Shown: positions 45,230 through 57,717 of the stretch, piece after piece
Layout of the letters: each line of letters starts with the position of its first letter
Numbering within the stretch: position 1 is the stretch's first letter
Notes under the pieces: model-generated
The model's database searches: none
What the model was told of the DNA's origin: nothing
Seen by the model: the letters and a program-made list of their open reading frames with translations, nothing else
Translations under genes and position numbers: made by a program
Assembly: GCA_015501585.1 (NCBI GenBank)
Contig: JADNRY010000074.1
Location: 1-64,000 of the forward strand
Direction of reading: 5' to 3'
DNA from: Rhodocollybia butyracea
Lineage: Eukaryota > Basidiomycota > Agaricomycetes > Agaricales > Omphalotaceae
Length of the DNA: 64,000 nt

Positions 45230-48200
45230 GAATAAAAAAACATAGTCACTCCAGAAATGTCACTGTGCATCATAGACCTTGTTAAAGATGGCGCGTCACC
45301 TGAAAAGATTGTAAGAGCCTTGACTCTTATGAGCAAGATCTCGTTCTATAGACCAAAACGAGTATGTGGTACGAGGATAAGAGTAGACTAATTATGTAAT
45401 ATCGGCGCTAATGGCAATGAACATGCCGTAGGCGTTACAAAGATCAACAATATCATTCACAGTGTGGGGAGAACATTTGGGATCACAGTGACCAATGATC
45501 TCAGTAGTCGGACAGCACATCGCATTGTAAGGCAGGCTGGAATCGCGTCTAAAATTCAAGCTGTTGATGCTATTCATCATTCAAACGGTAGGCAAATTAA
45601 ACCCTGTTTACCAGTAGTGAAGTAAGATTTATATGTTGCTTGCAGGTACCATATTGAGTGGTGATGGAACGTCCCATAAAGCTTTGAATTAGGGGTCTCG
45701 AAATGCTCACTTTGTTGATCCCGAGACCACTGAGTGTATGACCCGATTTCTTGGTCTCTGTCTTGCACCAAGCCATACCAGTGAAGACCAACTGCAGGGA
45801 TGAGTTGACCAGATAGATGACGTGCACGATGCGTACATGGCCAGTCCTACAGGAAGGCAAGAGCCACTTGACCGGCAGGAGTTTTATCTGAAGGTTGTAG
45901 GCATGCTCACAGATCACGCCGCTGACCAAAAGAAGCTCTTTGCGTTGTTTCAGAAGCTCAAACAGTCTATGGATAGTGTTGTGCAGGGTTGGGTCTCTGA
46001 CCCATGACCCAACCCAACCCAGCCCAACCCAACTGTGGCTCACATTGGGTTAAGAGTCAGGGTCAGGCATTTGGTGACCACTGACCCAGGGTCTTGACCC
46101 TGGGTCAGAGACATACATGACTCTGAGCCAGAATGGCCATATTTAGTGGTCATGGAAAGATGGTCATCATGGCCATAGCACCAGGATGTACATTGTAACT
46201 CATACAATGCTATATATTAGCCATTTGTTGAGCCAATACAACTTATACTTAGAGTATGAGTGGCTGCACTCAATGCTTTTTGCATTGGGCTCTCATGATA
46301 AATACTGGAACAGATTGAAAGGAGGTAGTTTATGCTAGTCTATGTTACCCAAATGCCCCAGCGTAAGTATTTTGTGTTGAAACTAGATTACCGCTTATGA
46401 GTTGTATCTAATCAGTAATGTGAGTCGACTAGACGCACTTGCTATATGATTGATGAACTGTTGATATATGCTATGTTGAAACTCACCCTCAAACACTAGA
46501 TGCAGCCTCTACGCAGGTTCATATAGATGTAGTCAATTATGCCATTCGCTATTAGTCTTATGATACATAGCTTGTACGCTGCCTTGCAGTACCTATGAAC
46601 ATTACCTATAGAATTACCATACGGACTCCATCTTCTAGGGTACATTATGCACATGTATATGCACTATGTTTAGCAGTACGACTCAAGTAGACTCATACAT
46701 TGTTATAGGGTTTATTATATTCTGTAGTATAAATACTGTAGATATTTTCCTGTAACAATAACCAAGAATCCTACTATTCGTCTGGACACTTGTTCTGCTC
46801 TCAACAAGCACTCTTACAACTCCTGTAACATCCTTACACTCTCAGGTGAGTATGCTGTCGACCTTGTGTTGACTGACCGCTGTTTCTACATTTTGAGGAT
46901 TGTTTAGATGAACTAATGTGACAATATGATAGAATGAATTGTATCGCCTGACCCGGGGTCATGACCCAGACCCAACCCAACCCCGACCCAACCCTGCACA
47001 ACACTATCTATGGAGCGTGAAGTGCGGGGGGAGAGAGTTCTAAAAATGGTGGCACCAGATAACATTGTTGATATTGCACTCGAGCTCACTAAGAAGGCAA
47101 TCGAGGTAACAGGCGGCCCTGCAGCTTGGGATGCACTGTCTCCAGACGAGCGTATGCAGCGGAACATAGAGCTCACCACAGATGTTATTCATCACTTTGG
47201 GCAACAAGACTCTGACAAACTGTCAAGGGAACAAAAAGCCAAAGTTGATTTTTGTGTCTGGTGTGGATGTGCAATGCACAAAGATTTAAATGCACACAAA
47301 GGCAGGAGTCACTTTGCATGTATACTGTTTTCTGAAATGAGTCAAAGGTGGAATGGCCAAGACAGCCATGTATTGGGACCAAAAGAACAAAACAGCACCA
47401 ATTTACCTCCCGAACAAAGACAACAAAGCAGCAGCTCGATTATGTAACGACGCAAAAAAGGCTTGTATCGAGAAGATTAGCTCCCGTGGTGCTATCAAGC
47501 TCTGTGAGCTGATGGGTCTACTACTGAAGCATAAAGACTCAAAGCAAGGCCAGCAAGAGCGCCACAGTTTGTACTTTGAAGCTTGAGATCACATCGAGTT
47601 TCTTGCCCACTTTCCTGATACCTCCAACACACGCTATCAGTATTACTGTGACGCAGCCACCAAAATTCCTGTCCACTTGCCTGTTTATTGGGAGATGCTT
47701 GAGCTCATACAAGATGAGAAACAATCTGGGCAGTTCACAAACATTGAATACAACATTTTCCAAGCATTACACGATATCCCAACACTCACTGAACTTGCAG
47801 CCCATGCATTGTATGGCCAATCTATCACGTACCCATACCTTTGTGTTGCGCGCAAAGCTGGAATGAGCCATTTCGAGCTTGAAGTGATACACAAGTCCCT
47901 TCTTTCACACTTGAAGAGGCTGATCAAAGAACCCAAGCTTCTGTGTGGCCTCGATGCATCTCTTGATACAGCTGCTCTTGACATAAAGGGATGGGAAGGA
48001 CCAGAGGCCGTGTTTGCAATCCTTGCGCTGGAGCCTCAGATACCAGATCTTGAAGGTGTCCTAGTGTACCTTCTCGAGGGTGCACTGGAAACATGGACTC
48101 GATTTTCTACAGATGTTCTTGATCAACAAATCCCGTCCGGAATTGATCCCACCAGAATATATGCGCCAGCGACCAATGACAACAATGAGAGTATGATGGC

Positions 48201-48840
48201 GGGGCTGAGGCAGGAAAAAATCCACGTACTGAATGCTACCTTGGACTACACAAATGCAAAACAACAGCTCAAACGACAAAATACTCATACTTACCTTGCT
48301 GATAAGTTGAATACCCCGGAAAGTTGGCAGTACTTACAGAAGCGAAAACGCGAGGAGGAGGCAGCGGGCGGAGCAAGACAAAAGCGGAAGTTGATTGTAG
48401 AGGTGTCAAAGAAAAAAGTGGGATTTCGGCGGGAGAAGAAGGCAAAGAGGAAGGAGAAAAAAGCGGCAAAGGATGCTCAGGTCAAGGCTTGTACACCATT
48501 GACCAGTGTACTTTGGTTACAGGAAGTGCTTGATGCAGTCAAGCAGAGTCCTCCAGGTCCTAACGCGAAGGAGATCAAGGTTTCTGATCTCGATCTCCAG
48601 CTTGATTGGCATCGTGCCCGCCAGCAACAACTCGGGGTGGAAAATCAAGCATGATTGCGCCCATATCGAAGCTAGGAGGTAAAGAGGCAAAGCTTGTGCT
48701 TCTTGTAGGGATTGTAGAGGCATGGAACAAAGAACAAGGTTCCGATGAAGCATACGAGACTGGATCAGAACAGGGAGATGTCACAGATGAAGCACTGTTG
48801 GAGTCAGATGTTTTCGAGGACAATAATGTTGGCTATGGTA
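45230..48840 (+). pseudogene. GDGT...HK multicopy Agaricomycete protein, split by a hAT-type element
   Basis: Left part: CIIDLVKDGASPEKIVRALT (about 45270), NNIIHSVGRTFGI, an intron near 45595-45645, TILSGDGTSHKALN, DHAADQKKLFALFQKLKQSM (to 45973). Right part after the insertion: EREVRGERVLKMVAPDN, WCGCAMHKDLN (about 47257), IYLPNKDNKAAA, SLYFEA followed by TGA at 47584-47586, PDTSNTRYQYYCDAATK, ALHDIPTLTELAAHALYGQS, LLEGALETWTRFSTDV, PATNDNNESMMAGLR, then a Lys/Arg-rich tail and, after a stop at 48652, MIAPISKLGGKEAKLVLLVG. I recognise the scaffold as a very abundant Agaricomycete family, suspected to be a transposase with D (GDGT) and E (NDNNE) residues; function unproven. Lesions: stop near 45395, TAG/TGA at about 45690 and 45803, 34 bp of extra sequence at 47308-47341, TGA at 47584. 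Confidence 0.7.
45974..47006. mobile_element. hAT-type non-autonomous element (TCTATGGA duplication)
   Basis: 1,033 bp with ends TAGTGTTGTGCAGGGTTGGG, flanked by TCTATGGA at 45966-45973 and 47007-47014. Both ends are rich in CCCAACCC and GACCCAGG words. No coding capacity. Removing the element and one duplication restores the host frame exactly (KQSM joined to EREVRGE). Confidence 0.93.
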
Positions 48841-50500
48841 GGGACTGACATTGTAATTGTTGCCTAACATACATCTTATAATACGTAGCTATTCTACAGT
48901 ACATTTTACATGTTTTGTAGCTCTCTCTTATAGTGGCATTATAAGTCGAAATCGAGGTGTTCCATCGGAAATCACATTTTGGCAGGGGAGCCAAACAAAG
49001 CCAAACGGACATTACGTTGGCTGACGCTGCCCGTACTCACTACCACTAAATACTACTAAACATATTGCCTCTAATTGGTAGCAATAGTAAGGCCAAGGCG
49101 TACAAGAGCCATAGTATAAAATGTACCACTAGCTACTACTAAGTATATTGCCTCTAAGCAGTAGTAATGGTAATATGTACTACTAACGACTGCTACTAAG
49201 CTACAATACAGCAATACAAAGATTTGATTAAGCTATACATTATCCTCTGCCACATACATGATTTTTTCCACCTCAGTTTCAATCACATCTTCTTCATCCC
49301 CTAAGAGCATCTCTGGGTCAATGGGACAATCATCCCCCATATCTACACCTGCGCTGTCAGAGTCCTCCTTGCCCAACCTCGTGATATCCTCTGACCACAC
49401 TGAAGTTTCCCTTCTGAAATGTACCAAGTTCCTCCTCTAAAACCCCTCCAGCTTTGTGATCACATGGAAACGCTGCCTATGCAGCTTAAAGATGGACACG
49501 AGTCCGGCTCTTTACGGGTGACCCGCGGGTTTAACCCGTGGGAATGCCCGCCTGACCCGGATCTGGCGGATGCAGGTACCCGTTCCCATGGGTGCGGGTC
49601 AGGTCACAGATCAGCCCTTGGGGATTTTCAGACTTTATAAAGTATATTTTAAGTACAAATACCTACAAATACCTGCAGGTCGACCTGCATGACCCGGATC
49701 CGCCAACCGATTCTTCTGTGTCGCCCACTTCTTTTCTTGTACATCATCTCCGGCATCATGTAAGATATTGAACTCAGACAGAAATGAGAATTCAATGATT
49801 TCATCCCAAGATACGCATTAGCAAGGCACCCGATGCAGCTGTACTATTTAAAAACCCCCAGTAGTTATGGTGGGGATTAATTAAATAAACCCAGTAAGCT
49901 ACTGTTACCAGGGGATATTAAATATCTCTCTGGGTTCACTGGTTTGCATTTGATGGGTGCGTCATTTTTTTGTTGTGCTGTATACTGTGTACTTCGTGGA
50001 CTTTGTACGTTGTTTACATGTCATTTGTTGTATTTCTTGTAGGCTTATCCTGTGGTCTAGTAAGGCTACAAACAATAAAGGAGGTCCCCTGACTTAGCCT
50101 CTTGCAGCGCTAAAATCACCCAGTATTTGGTATTATAATTTAGTAACAATGAGTAGTTAAGTATATACTGAACTCTTGTTACGCCTTGGCCTTACCATTG
50201 CTACCTATTGGAGGCAATATACTTAGTAGTATTTAGTAGTACATACTATATCATGGCTCTGGTACGCCTTGACCTTACTATTGCTAACAATTAGAGGCAA
50301 TATACTTAGTACTATCTAGTAGTAGTTCATATAAGACCATGTACCTTACCCTGGTATGCCATAGGCAGAGAGAAACCCTTGACCTTACAATATAGAACCA
50401 TTATTGCCTCTTATTGGTAGGCTTAGGTGGGACTATGAGGTGCACTCGTGGGCCTTGGCTGCGACTCCTGAGTTCATCCCCAACCCGCACATCACTCAAT
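48841..50500. repeat. Region of inverted satellite-like units with coding remnants
   Basis: Units of about 85 bp containing TATTGCCTCTAATTGGTAGC, AAGGCCAAGGCGTAC and CTACTACTAAG occur at about 49040-49200 and, inverted, at about 50170-50330, with one more direct copy near 50400. Between them are minus-strand coding remnants (49427-49233, acidic, RRETSVWSEDITRLGKEDSD; and about 49790-49700, EFSFLSEFNILHDAGDDVQE) that may belong to one broken gene of unknown family, separated by a hAT-related fragment. Confidence 0.5.
49487..49700. mobile_element. hAT-type fragment related to 42956-43777
   Basis: Opens TAAAGATGGACACGAGTCC, nearly the same end as the 822-bp element, followed by similar GACCCGCGGGT and GCAGGTACC words. 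The matching right end is absent, so it is truncated or rearranged; the right limit given is approximate. Confidence 0.55.
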
Positions 50501-50575
50501 TTAACACAAATACATATATACAATATCTCTGAGCACCAAAAGAAACAGGTAATTAAAGTACACAAGTAGTCAAAA

Positions 50576-53500
50576 TTAGCTCTTCTGCGAGCTGGTAGGG
50601 ATGGGGGGGAAGGCACCATGTTTCCCACTGAATAACGGAACATCTTGCTGCCTAGGAGATGAATTGGAAATTCTATGATCCACTTCTTTCCAAAATTTAT
50701 TCCACTCAACCGCATGATTATCTTCAAACCATTTAACCAGGCCTATGACCTGACTTTCAATTCCAGCTTGATCATTGTTGGTTTCAATTTTCAAGGGCAC
50801 ATAGTCAATGAACTGGACTTTCTCAAGTGCCATTTCAATCTAAGAAGCTGAGTCAAGAAGCTCTAGAGTGATAATTATGTGCTCACCATGTAAACAGAAG
50901 TGGCCACCAGCATTGACTTATCGTAGTTCAGACCATCTGCCAATACCACAGCAACTTTTGTAAGACATTCATCTCCCAATTCTGTCCACTTTAGCTGCCA
51001 TTTTGGTTGAGAAGGCTAGAATCATAAGAACAATCTATATTAGCCCAGTTCATTAGTCTATATGAAAATCTTACATCACAGTTTTGGCCAAATAAATAGG
51101 GCTTCCTCCTTTGAAGCTGTTGGCATTTATCAATCAATTCAGCCCTCTGTGTACTCTCAGTCACATGATATCCAAATGGAGCCACAACATATCTCTGAGC
51201 TTCCAACAACCCCTGCAAGGCATTGTCCCTTGCCTTATGACCAAGTGCATGATATCCAGTGGGAATTCTGTTCTGAACTCCTATGAGGCATTGTACATTA
51301 TAACTGAGAGTGATCATTTGAACAATCTCAGTCTGCATGTGCCCTGGTGCATTCAGATAGCTATTGCTTGCATTGTGGCTGTTACCAGTTGTATCAGGGT
51401 GCTGAGCCTGGAGGTTCGTTACTGAAGTGGATGTGTTACTAGTGCTTGTCACTTCTGTGAAAAACTGTTGAGAAATTGCAATGAAGATATGCCTCAATTC
51501 CCCAGCAGTAAGTTTTAAAGGTGACTGTTTCAATAACTTGTTGACCGCTACACCGCTATAGGTGAACTTGGGTGGTTGGCCATGAGGATTTGTCACCCTA
51601 ACAAAGATATGGGAATGTAAAAAGGGCAACCTTGGTTCCAATGATTTAAGTCTATCAAGCACAGTCATTTGGACAGTTCTAACAACCCCAACGGAGATTG
51701 TCAGATACCACACATATTTGTCAGGAAGACCCCATACACATCCATATTGCTTGAAGGACTCTTGCAGAGCATACTGTTTAGCTTTCGGCTGACATAAAAT
51801 GAATGTATGATTTTCAAGTTTTTTGAACATTCGAAAGAGACCCTGATATGGGCCAAAAACTAAATCCTCAGCTTGCCAAGCCCTGGGGGGAATTCCAGTG
51901 ATGTAGAACAGCTGTACTACCAGAGCATCTGCAAAACAATCCATCTTTTCAAGCAATTTCCATGCTGCTTTTGAATCAAAAGATTTGTCATTGAGATTGA
52001 GATCTTTTTCTAAAGCATCAGAAAATTGTTGAAAATAGATCTGATTATCTTTTCTGAGGAAAAGGGAAAGCTCATCCCCCGCATTATCCTCTATTTTTTC
52101 AATTTTATACTCTCTTGTAAGTTTGTTCAAAGTACCCAAGGGAATGAAAGCTTCAAAGGTAGTTTTAACATCCTGAACCAGTTCTTGTACAACTTCCCGA
52201 AGCTTATTCAGAGAGAACTGCTTTTCGGAGTCTGGTTTATTTACATTCCTTATTGTGAGATTATTTTGGGAAGATATCTCAACACGCATTGGGCCAGGCT
52301 CTCCGCGAGCAGTTGAATAAAGGCCTTTCCATGCCTTAGAGATAGCCGAAAAAGGCAAAGCAGATACCAGATGATTTTTGGGCATTGCAGTCTTAAGAGT
52401 CTCCATAAGTAATCTACATGAGCACAATTGGTTAGCCTATCATATTAACAATGGGATTAGAATTGATTACACACTCTCCAAATTCCCGTGCATTTTGTGA
52501 AGAACTACTTGGTATTTTTTCCAACTCATCAAGTTCTGTCAGTTGTAGGGGCACTTCTTGTGCAATATTATATACACCCTGATAACCACTGGGTCCTGTC
52601 TCAGTCTCTTCATCTTCATCATCTGAGTCACTATCTTGTTCTTCATCAAGAAATAAGCGCTTTTCCTCCTCAGAAATAGTATCTGGTTCAATTGCCTTGT
52701 CATTGTCTGGAAGGGAGTACTTTCCCCCAAAGCCTCCAGATTTTGCACTCAACAATACTGAAGACCCAATGGACTTCATCATCATTGCACATAAACTTGA
52801 GATTTGATTCATTGCTTTGAAATGATCATGTTCAATAGACTGTAGAGCTACTATCTGCTCCATGAAGAGAGGAGTTTTCACTTTGATGCTTTGTTCAGTG
52901 AGAATAATCTTCACAACAATATTATGCACTATGGGTGCCAATTCATCTACAGTCCCACAATGTTGCTGCTGTATCATTTGTAGCAATGGCAAAAATGCCT
53001 TCTCAACCTCTTTTGGAACATTTAGAGGAAGCTTCTTTTTTAAGTCTGTTGTTTTCCATCGCAGATATGCAGTGATAAGGTTGGTAAAGGCAATTCGGTA
53101 TCTTAGGTAGGTGGCAACGTTTTTGAAATTCCGCCAGGTCATATTGGAGCTGAACATCGAAGAAAAAGATGATTTAATTTATGACACAATCATTTATTGC
53201 AGGATATCTTGGACTCTTACCTGGATTGCATCATCTCTGGAAAATTTGAGATCTGTTCCGCTTTCTCACCTGCATCAATTAGATACCTCTGAAAGAAGAG
53301 GGATGACTGATAGCAAATTCTTTCTCTGACTTGGGCTTCTCCTTCACTCATGGCTACCAGCTTAAGGGAAGGATTTCCAAGCAAAAACATGACTAACTCT
53401 GGGAAAAAACCATTTCCCTGCTTCTGGCTCTCAGGGGAGAGGGTGAAGTTGATTCCAACATCAGTTTTTAACCAGTCAAACCAGCCTACTGGAAAGCCTT

Positions 53501-55174
53501 TTGGACATATCTGTTGGGTATATATGTTTCTGGGAGGCAGCTGAACCTTCTCATAAATTTGAGGCTGTACAGCAAGCCGGTCCTGTTCTGTAACCGGTAT
53601 CTTCAGGGATTTTCCAATGACTTGGATATATTTTACACAAAACAAATCTGAACCTTGCACAGCTGTGTGTGAGCTGATTGACTGAGGAAACCCAGGTGTT
53701 ACTGCTAACCGGCAGTTTTGATTATAGTGGGTCCTGATGGAAGCTCCCACTGCATAATATACTTCACATCGAGGGCATTGGATGCTTGGCTCTATTTTGA
53801 TTTCGAAGCCCTCTACTGGTTTTTGAAGTACAATGTCATGTTGGTTAATGAAGTTTTTGACATCGGAATTTTGTGAATGAAAACCAGGATGGTGAAAACT
53901 TAAGTGAAGAATAATTGTGTTGGCCCATTTGGACTTCTGTTCAGAACGAGATCCAAAACCCATTGGAAAAACCCCATCAGTCCCTGCCCATTGTTCCACA
54001 ATTTCATCCAAGCCTATCACCCTCTGTATTCTCTTACCCTTGGGAAAGCTGCATAAGCCAATTGCTTTTAGGCTTGGGATGAGGAACATATTAAAACATT
54101 CCAGAAGAGCACATCTGGCTACTTCATGGCTGCAAGACACATTGTGGTATGTGTAATTGTTTGTTTCTCTATCCCAAAACAGGCTAGGGTGCACCATTTG
54201 GGGTTTATCAACCTTCAATGTTTGCCTTTCAGGCAGTGAAACGCCCTCGACCTGCATTGCTTTTCTCTTCCCTTTGTTTGGAAGCAGAGGAGTTTGCTTA
54301 ATTCTGGGAAAAAGCTCAACCTCATTGTCTGATATTTGCTCCTCTGAGGCTTCTTCATCTGAGCTTTGCTCCCCTGAGGCTTCTTCATCTGAGCTTTGCT
54401 CCCCTGAGGCTTCTTCATCTGAGCTTTGCTCCTCTGAAGCTTCTTTATCTCTGGGCTTTCGTAGGCCCGCCTTTTCCTTACTCTTAGTGGGCAGTGATGA
54501 CGCAGGTTCTTCATCTGGGACCAAATGTCCAATGGTATTACCCAGCACAACCCTTTCCGGAATATAGTCCAAATTTCCTGTATGCTTTTGCCGACTTTCT
54601 AGCCTCCCGGGCACCTTGGGCTCTGATTCTGGGCTGGTCGGATTGCCCTGACTATCAATAGCACTGTCAGTGGTATGCTTTGAACTGCTTTGCTGCCCAT
54701 CCTGGCTGGGTATGACTACATTGGATCTTTTACCTGCCTTGGGCTTTTGTCCTGGCTGGTTTGTAATTAGATGTGTATCAGGACATTTCCGTCCTATCTC
54801 AGGGTTCCCGTGTTGCGAGAGGATTTTCAATAAGACCTTGGAGCTATATCTCCAATGCTCTGTCTCTCCTGGCGGACACAATGGGCAAACGAAAGGTGAG
54901 CAGGGACCGTTCTCATGCTTGAGTTTGACTAAAAAAAAACTCGAGTAAATTCCCGACATGAGTGACGCAGAATGGTAACCCTACCATTGTTCCATTCGTT
55001 GCCGATATGGTATATTATTTCATGGTCCTCGACTTCGTTGCGTGCAACACAGCGTTTGTAGGTGCACCTGCTACCCATTGATCGTGGCTGGAGTGAAACA
55101 AGGTGGAAACGCGTGTTACAATCTGACAAGCGCAACAGCTGCCGGTCCGAGAAAGATGCTTCTGCAGTCGTCAC
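50576..55174 (-). CDS. Large multi-exon protein, zinc-finger-like N-terminus, possible tyrosine-recombinase-like core
   Basis: Exons: 55174 to about 54968, 54930-53217, 53157-52432, 52427-50991 and 50833-50576, separated by short introns; total near 1,500 residues, the longest coding unit here. N-terminus: CTYKRC, H and FVCPLCPPGETEHW, a C2H2-like cluster. Then a Ser/acid-rich region with a 10-residue tandem repeat, a second Cys pair (CPRCEVYY), a linker with DSDSDDEDEE, and a C-terminal half containing LFYITGIPPRAWQAEDLVFG, KLTAGELRHIFIAI and YHALGHKARDNALQGLLEAQ. That order (ITG..PRA, RH, GHK..Y) recalls the tyrosine-recombinase-like part of proteins coupled to telomere-linked RecQ helicases in basidiomycetes; no helicase follows here. 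This assignment is inference. No disabling lesion seen within exons. Confidence 0.6.
54349..54450. repeat. 30-bp tandem repeat within the coding sequence
   Basis: Three full copies and one diverged copy of a 30-bp unit (CTTCTTCATCTGAGCTTTGC core on the plus strand) encode EEASGEQSSD repeats in the protein, an acidic low-complexity segment. Confidence 0.9.
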
Positions 55175-55611
55175 AGCCTCCGGTCCGACTTCTGCAGTAT
55201 TGGAGATAGATCAGGCGACGTGTATCTCAATGTGGTCTTGTTGTTGGATAATCGTCTTTCACTTTGTCCTATTCCAACAATGATTGGTGTGGTGTCACTG
55301 TTGTTCTGGACAGCTCAATATTATGGTCCACCTAATCACAGAGGAAGAACTGCATATTCACTTGCTGTACTCCGCTATTCCACTCTTTCAAACACTTCAT
55401 AGGTCACAGGTAATTTCTTCCGTGCTTGGCTGATACTTTTGGGACGACTGCTGGAATTCTTGTTCTGACACATCAAGAAGCCAAGTTCGTAAGATCTATC
55501 CCATGTCATGCCCCCTTAAGTCCAAGTTCGTGAGATCTGTCCCATGTCATGCGCCCTTAAGTAGGGGTTATATGAAGGGAATAAAGGGGTACAATATATC
55601 CAAAGTAAGAA
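55175..55611. other. Upstream region with a 41-bp direct duplication
   Basis: Two tandem copies (55482-55522 and 55523-55561) of a unit starting AAGTTCGTAAGATCTATCCC. Otherwise no gene recognised. It should include the promoter of the large minus-strand gene. Confidence 0.55.
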
Positions 55612-56182
55612 TAGGGTTCTGCACCGGAACCGTACCGTATAGGCCCCTCAAGGTTCTCGATACGGTACGGCTACGGTTCGGTAAATAGTAAATACGGTAT
55701 CAGATTAGCTGAGCAAAACGAACAGTGTGTTCACTGAACATCCTGTATTTTGTTAGCTTGAGCTATAGTTCTCTTAGAAAAGTAGTTGACAATACTTTTG
55801 GCTATAGTATCCTTTTATTTAGCAGGTGGGAGTCACCTTGAGACGAACCCGGACCGCCGGCATCTCCGGAACGTCTCATCAACTTCCTTTCCCTGTTGTA
55901 TTTCGCATTGCAAGCAAGAATTAATTGAATGAAACACATTTTATGAATATATTCAGCTAGTGTAGTCTCAAATGTACCCAATTGAGGACCCTCGGTGTTC
56001 AAAAAAACTATATCTGGTACCGTACACCGTATTACCGTATTACGGCCATAAGTTTACGGCTACCGTACCGTCAGATTCCCCACAGAGGTCCATTTGTACG
56101 GTACGGATACGTCTCATCCGTAACCGTAATAGCACCGTAAAATATACGGCCGTAACCGTATACAGTACGGTACTGAGCCCTA
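55612..56182. mobile_element. hAT-like element rich in TACGGT words
   Basis: Inverted ends TAGGGTTCTGCACCG and the complement of TAGGGCTCAGTACCG, with dense ACCGTA/TACGGT words over the outer 100-200 bp of each side. The organisation is like the TAGGG-ended element at 14962, but I find no 8-bp duplication (AGTAAGAA versus GCATTCAT), so the limits or the class may be wrong. Confidence 0.55.
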
Positions 56183-57717
56183 GCATTCATCGGGGACAAC
56201 TCTCCGCTCTTTTTCTCTGAGCAAACGCGTGTTACAATCTCGGAGATCTAGCGGCCCAGACCGTGGCCAGGATCCGACGTAGAACTTAAATTTTTGATCA
56301 TGTTTGCTGTTTGCTGTTGAGGAAATACAAGATATTTCAGCGTGTTGGACCCCGTGTGTTACCGTGTTCTTCTCAATCCACTCAAAGCTCTTTCTGAGTT
56401 GCAGTTTCACCCAGCGTTGGATGGAATCGGCCATTGCTTTTGGTGGGGAAAAGCCCGGTAATGTGTCGCCTATTGACTTTGTGATTAGTTCAGAATTCCC
56501 CGACTCTGACCGAAGGGAAGGGGTTTTCCACTCGCAAAAATGACAGTCCTGACGCTAGAACTGTCAGTTCTGATGAACCACGTGCACAACCCAGGTTACC
56601 CAATAACGCCTCAAGAAGTTAAATTAACGCCTCAAGTTAAACTGGAAACTCCGATTTTACCAGAAGCGAAGTTCTTGCCTCACCAGAGGGTGCTTAATCG
56701 CGTTAGTGATCAATCCCAGAAGCAAAGGTTCTACGTGCTTTGCCGGGGAAAAAAAGAAGCTAGAAATCTAGATATCGGCGGTCGCACTGAAAGTGACCTT
56801 TGTAGTACTGATTCGAGTTCAAATGGCTGTACCTGCTGTACCTGCTGTACGTCTTAACACTGAGCTTACGTCTAGGGTCAGTTTGTCGATCGTAGATCTA
56901 TAAGTTTAGTTTAATCAAAGCCATGACCGCAGAAAAAGGTACGATGCTAAACAGCATCGCCGATGTTGATACTCTCGTGAATACAACAATGGAATGGTTC
57001 GGACCTCCGCAGCTCTCGACGTACATAATAGGTAGGCTATCACAGGTCAAATTACAAGAGAGCAGAAAAGGGCGATCCGAGAAGCTACCCGATGTGCCTA
57101 CGTACTTCGTCGTCGGGGCCAGCTATCTGGTGTCTGGACACTTGGTAGCTGCAGATCCGTTGGTCAAAAACGGCGGTTTTCGATTTGTAGCTCACCATAT
57201 GCATAGTCTGTGGACAGGTATGTGTCTTCAACACGATCTGTCCCGCGATTGGGTCTGACCAAATGGATCTGGCCTTGGTCAGACTGCTTTGTCGGACGGT
57301 TTCACCGCAATAAGCACCTGCTCGCCTTCAACTCAGGCCTACTTTCGCCGTATAAGTAGGCGAGCGAATTCCTCTTTTCCTCTTCCGTACTTCGGTGCTT
57401 TTTCTCTTCTCAGAGTCAGGCCCAAGTGTGATTACTGCAATGTAACACTCTGAATCTTGCAGAGTCCGTGTACAACATTTCGAGATACCTGCTTTGAGAA
57501 TACCGACTAGGACCCAGTCCAGCCCCATCAACTTGAGCTTCCAATGAGCCTCGCGCTGACCGACGCAGGCGTTACCAGCGTTGCGGTTACCAATATTACT
57601 AGAACAGCGAAAGCTACTTGCTTTGACCATCAACTTCTTGTTACCTCATCGTTTTTGACCTCCGCCTCTTGAGCTTGAACTTCTACAGCCAACCACTCAC
57701 ACTATTATTACAGGACT
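56183..57717. other. Unresolved region with two unrecognised ORFs
   Basis: The word AAACGCGTGTTACAATCT at about 56223 repeats that at about 55108, so this may have been adjacent to the large gene before the hAT-like insertion. A minus ORF (56434-56180, starting MADSIQRWVKLQLRKSFEWI) and a plus ORF (56923-57258, 111 codons, starting MTAEKGTMLNSIADVDTLVN) have coding-like composition but no recognised domain. TGTACCTGC is tandemly repeated near 56830. Confidence 0.35.

Noticed and set aside
47308..47341. A 34-bp intron with GT..AG ends
   Set aside because: Splicing it out would restore the frame, but 34 bp is shorter than fungal introns usually are; treated as extra sequence or a frameshift in a pseudogene.
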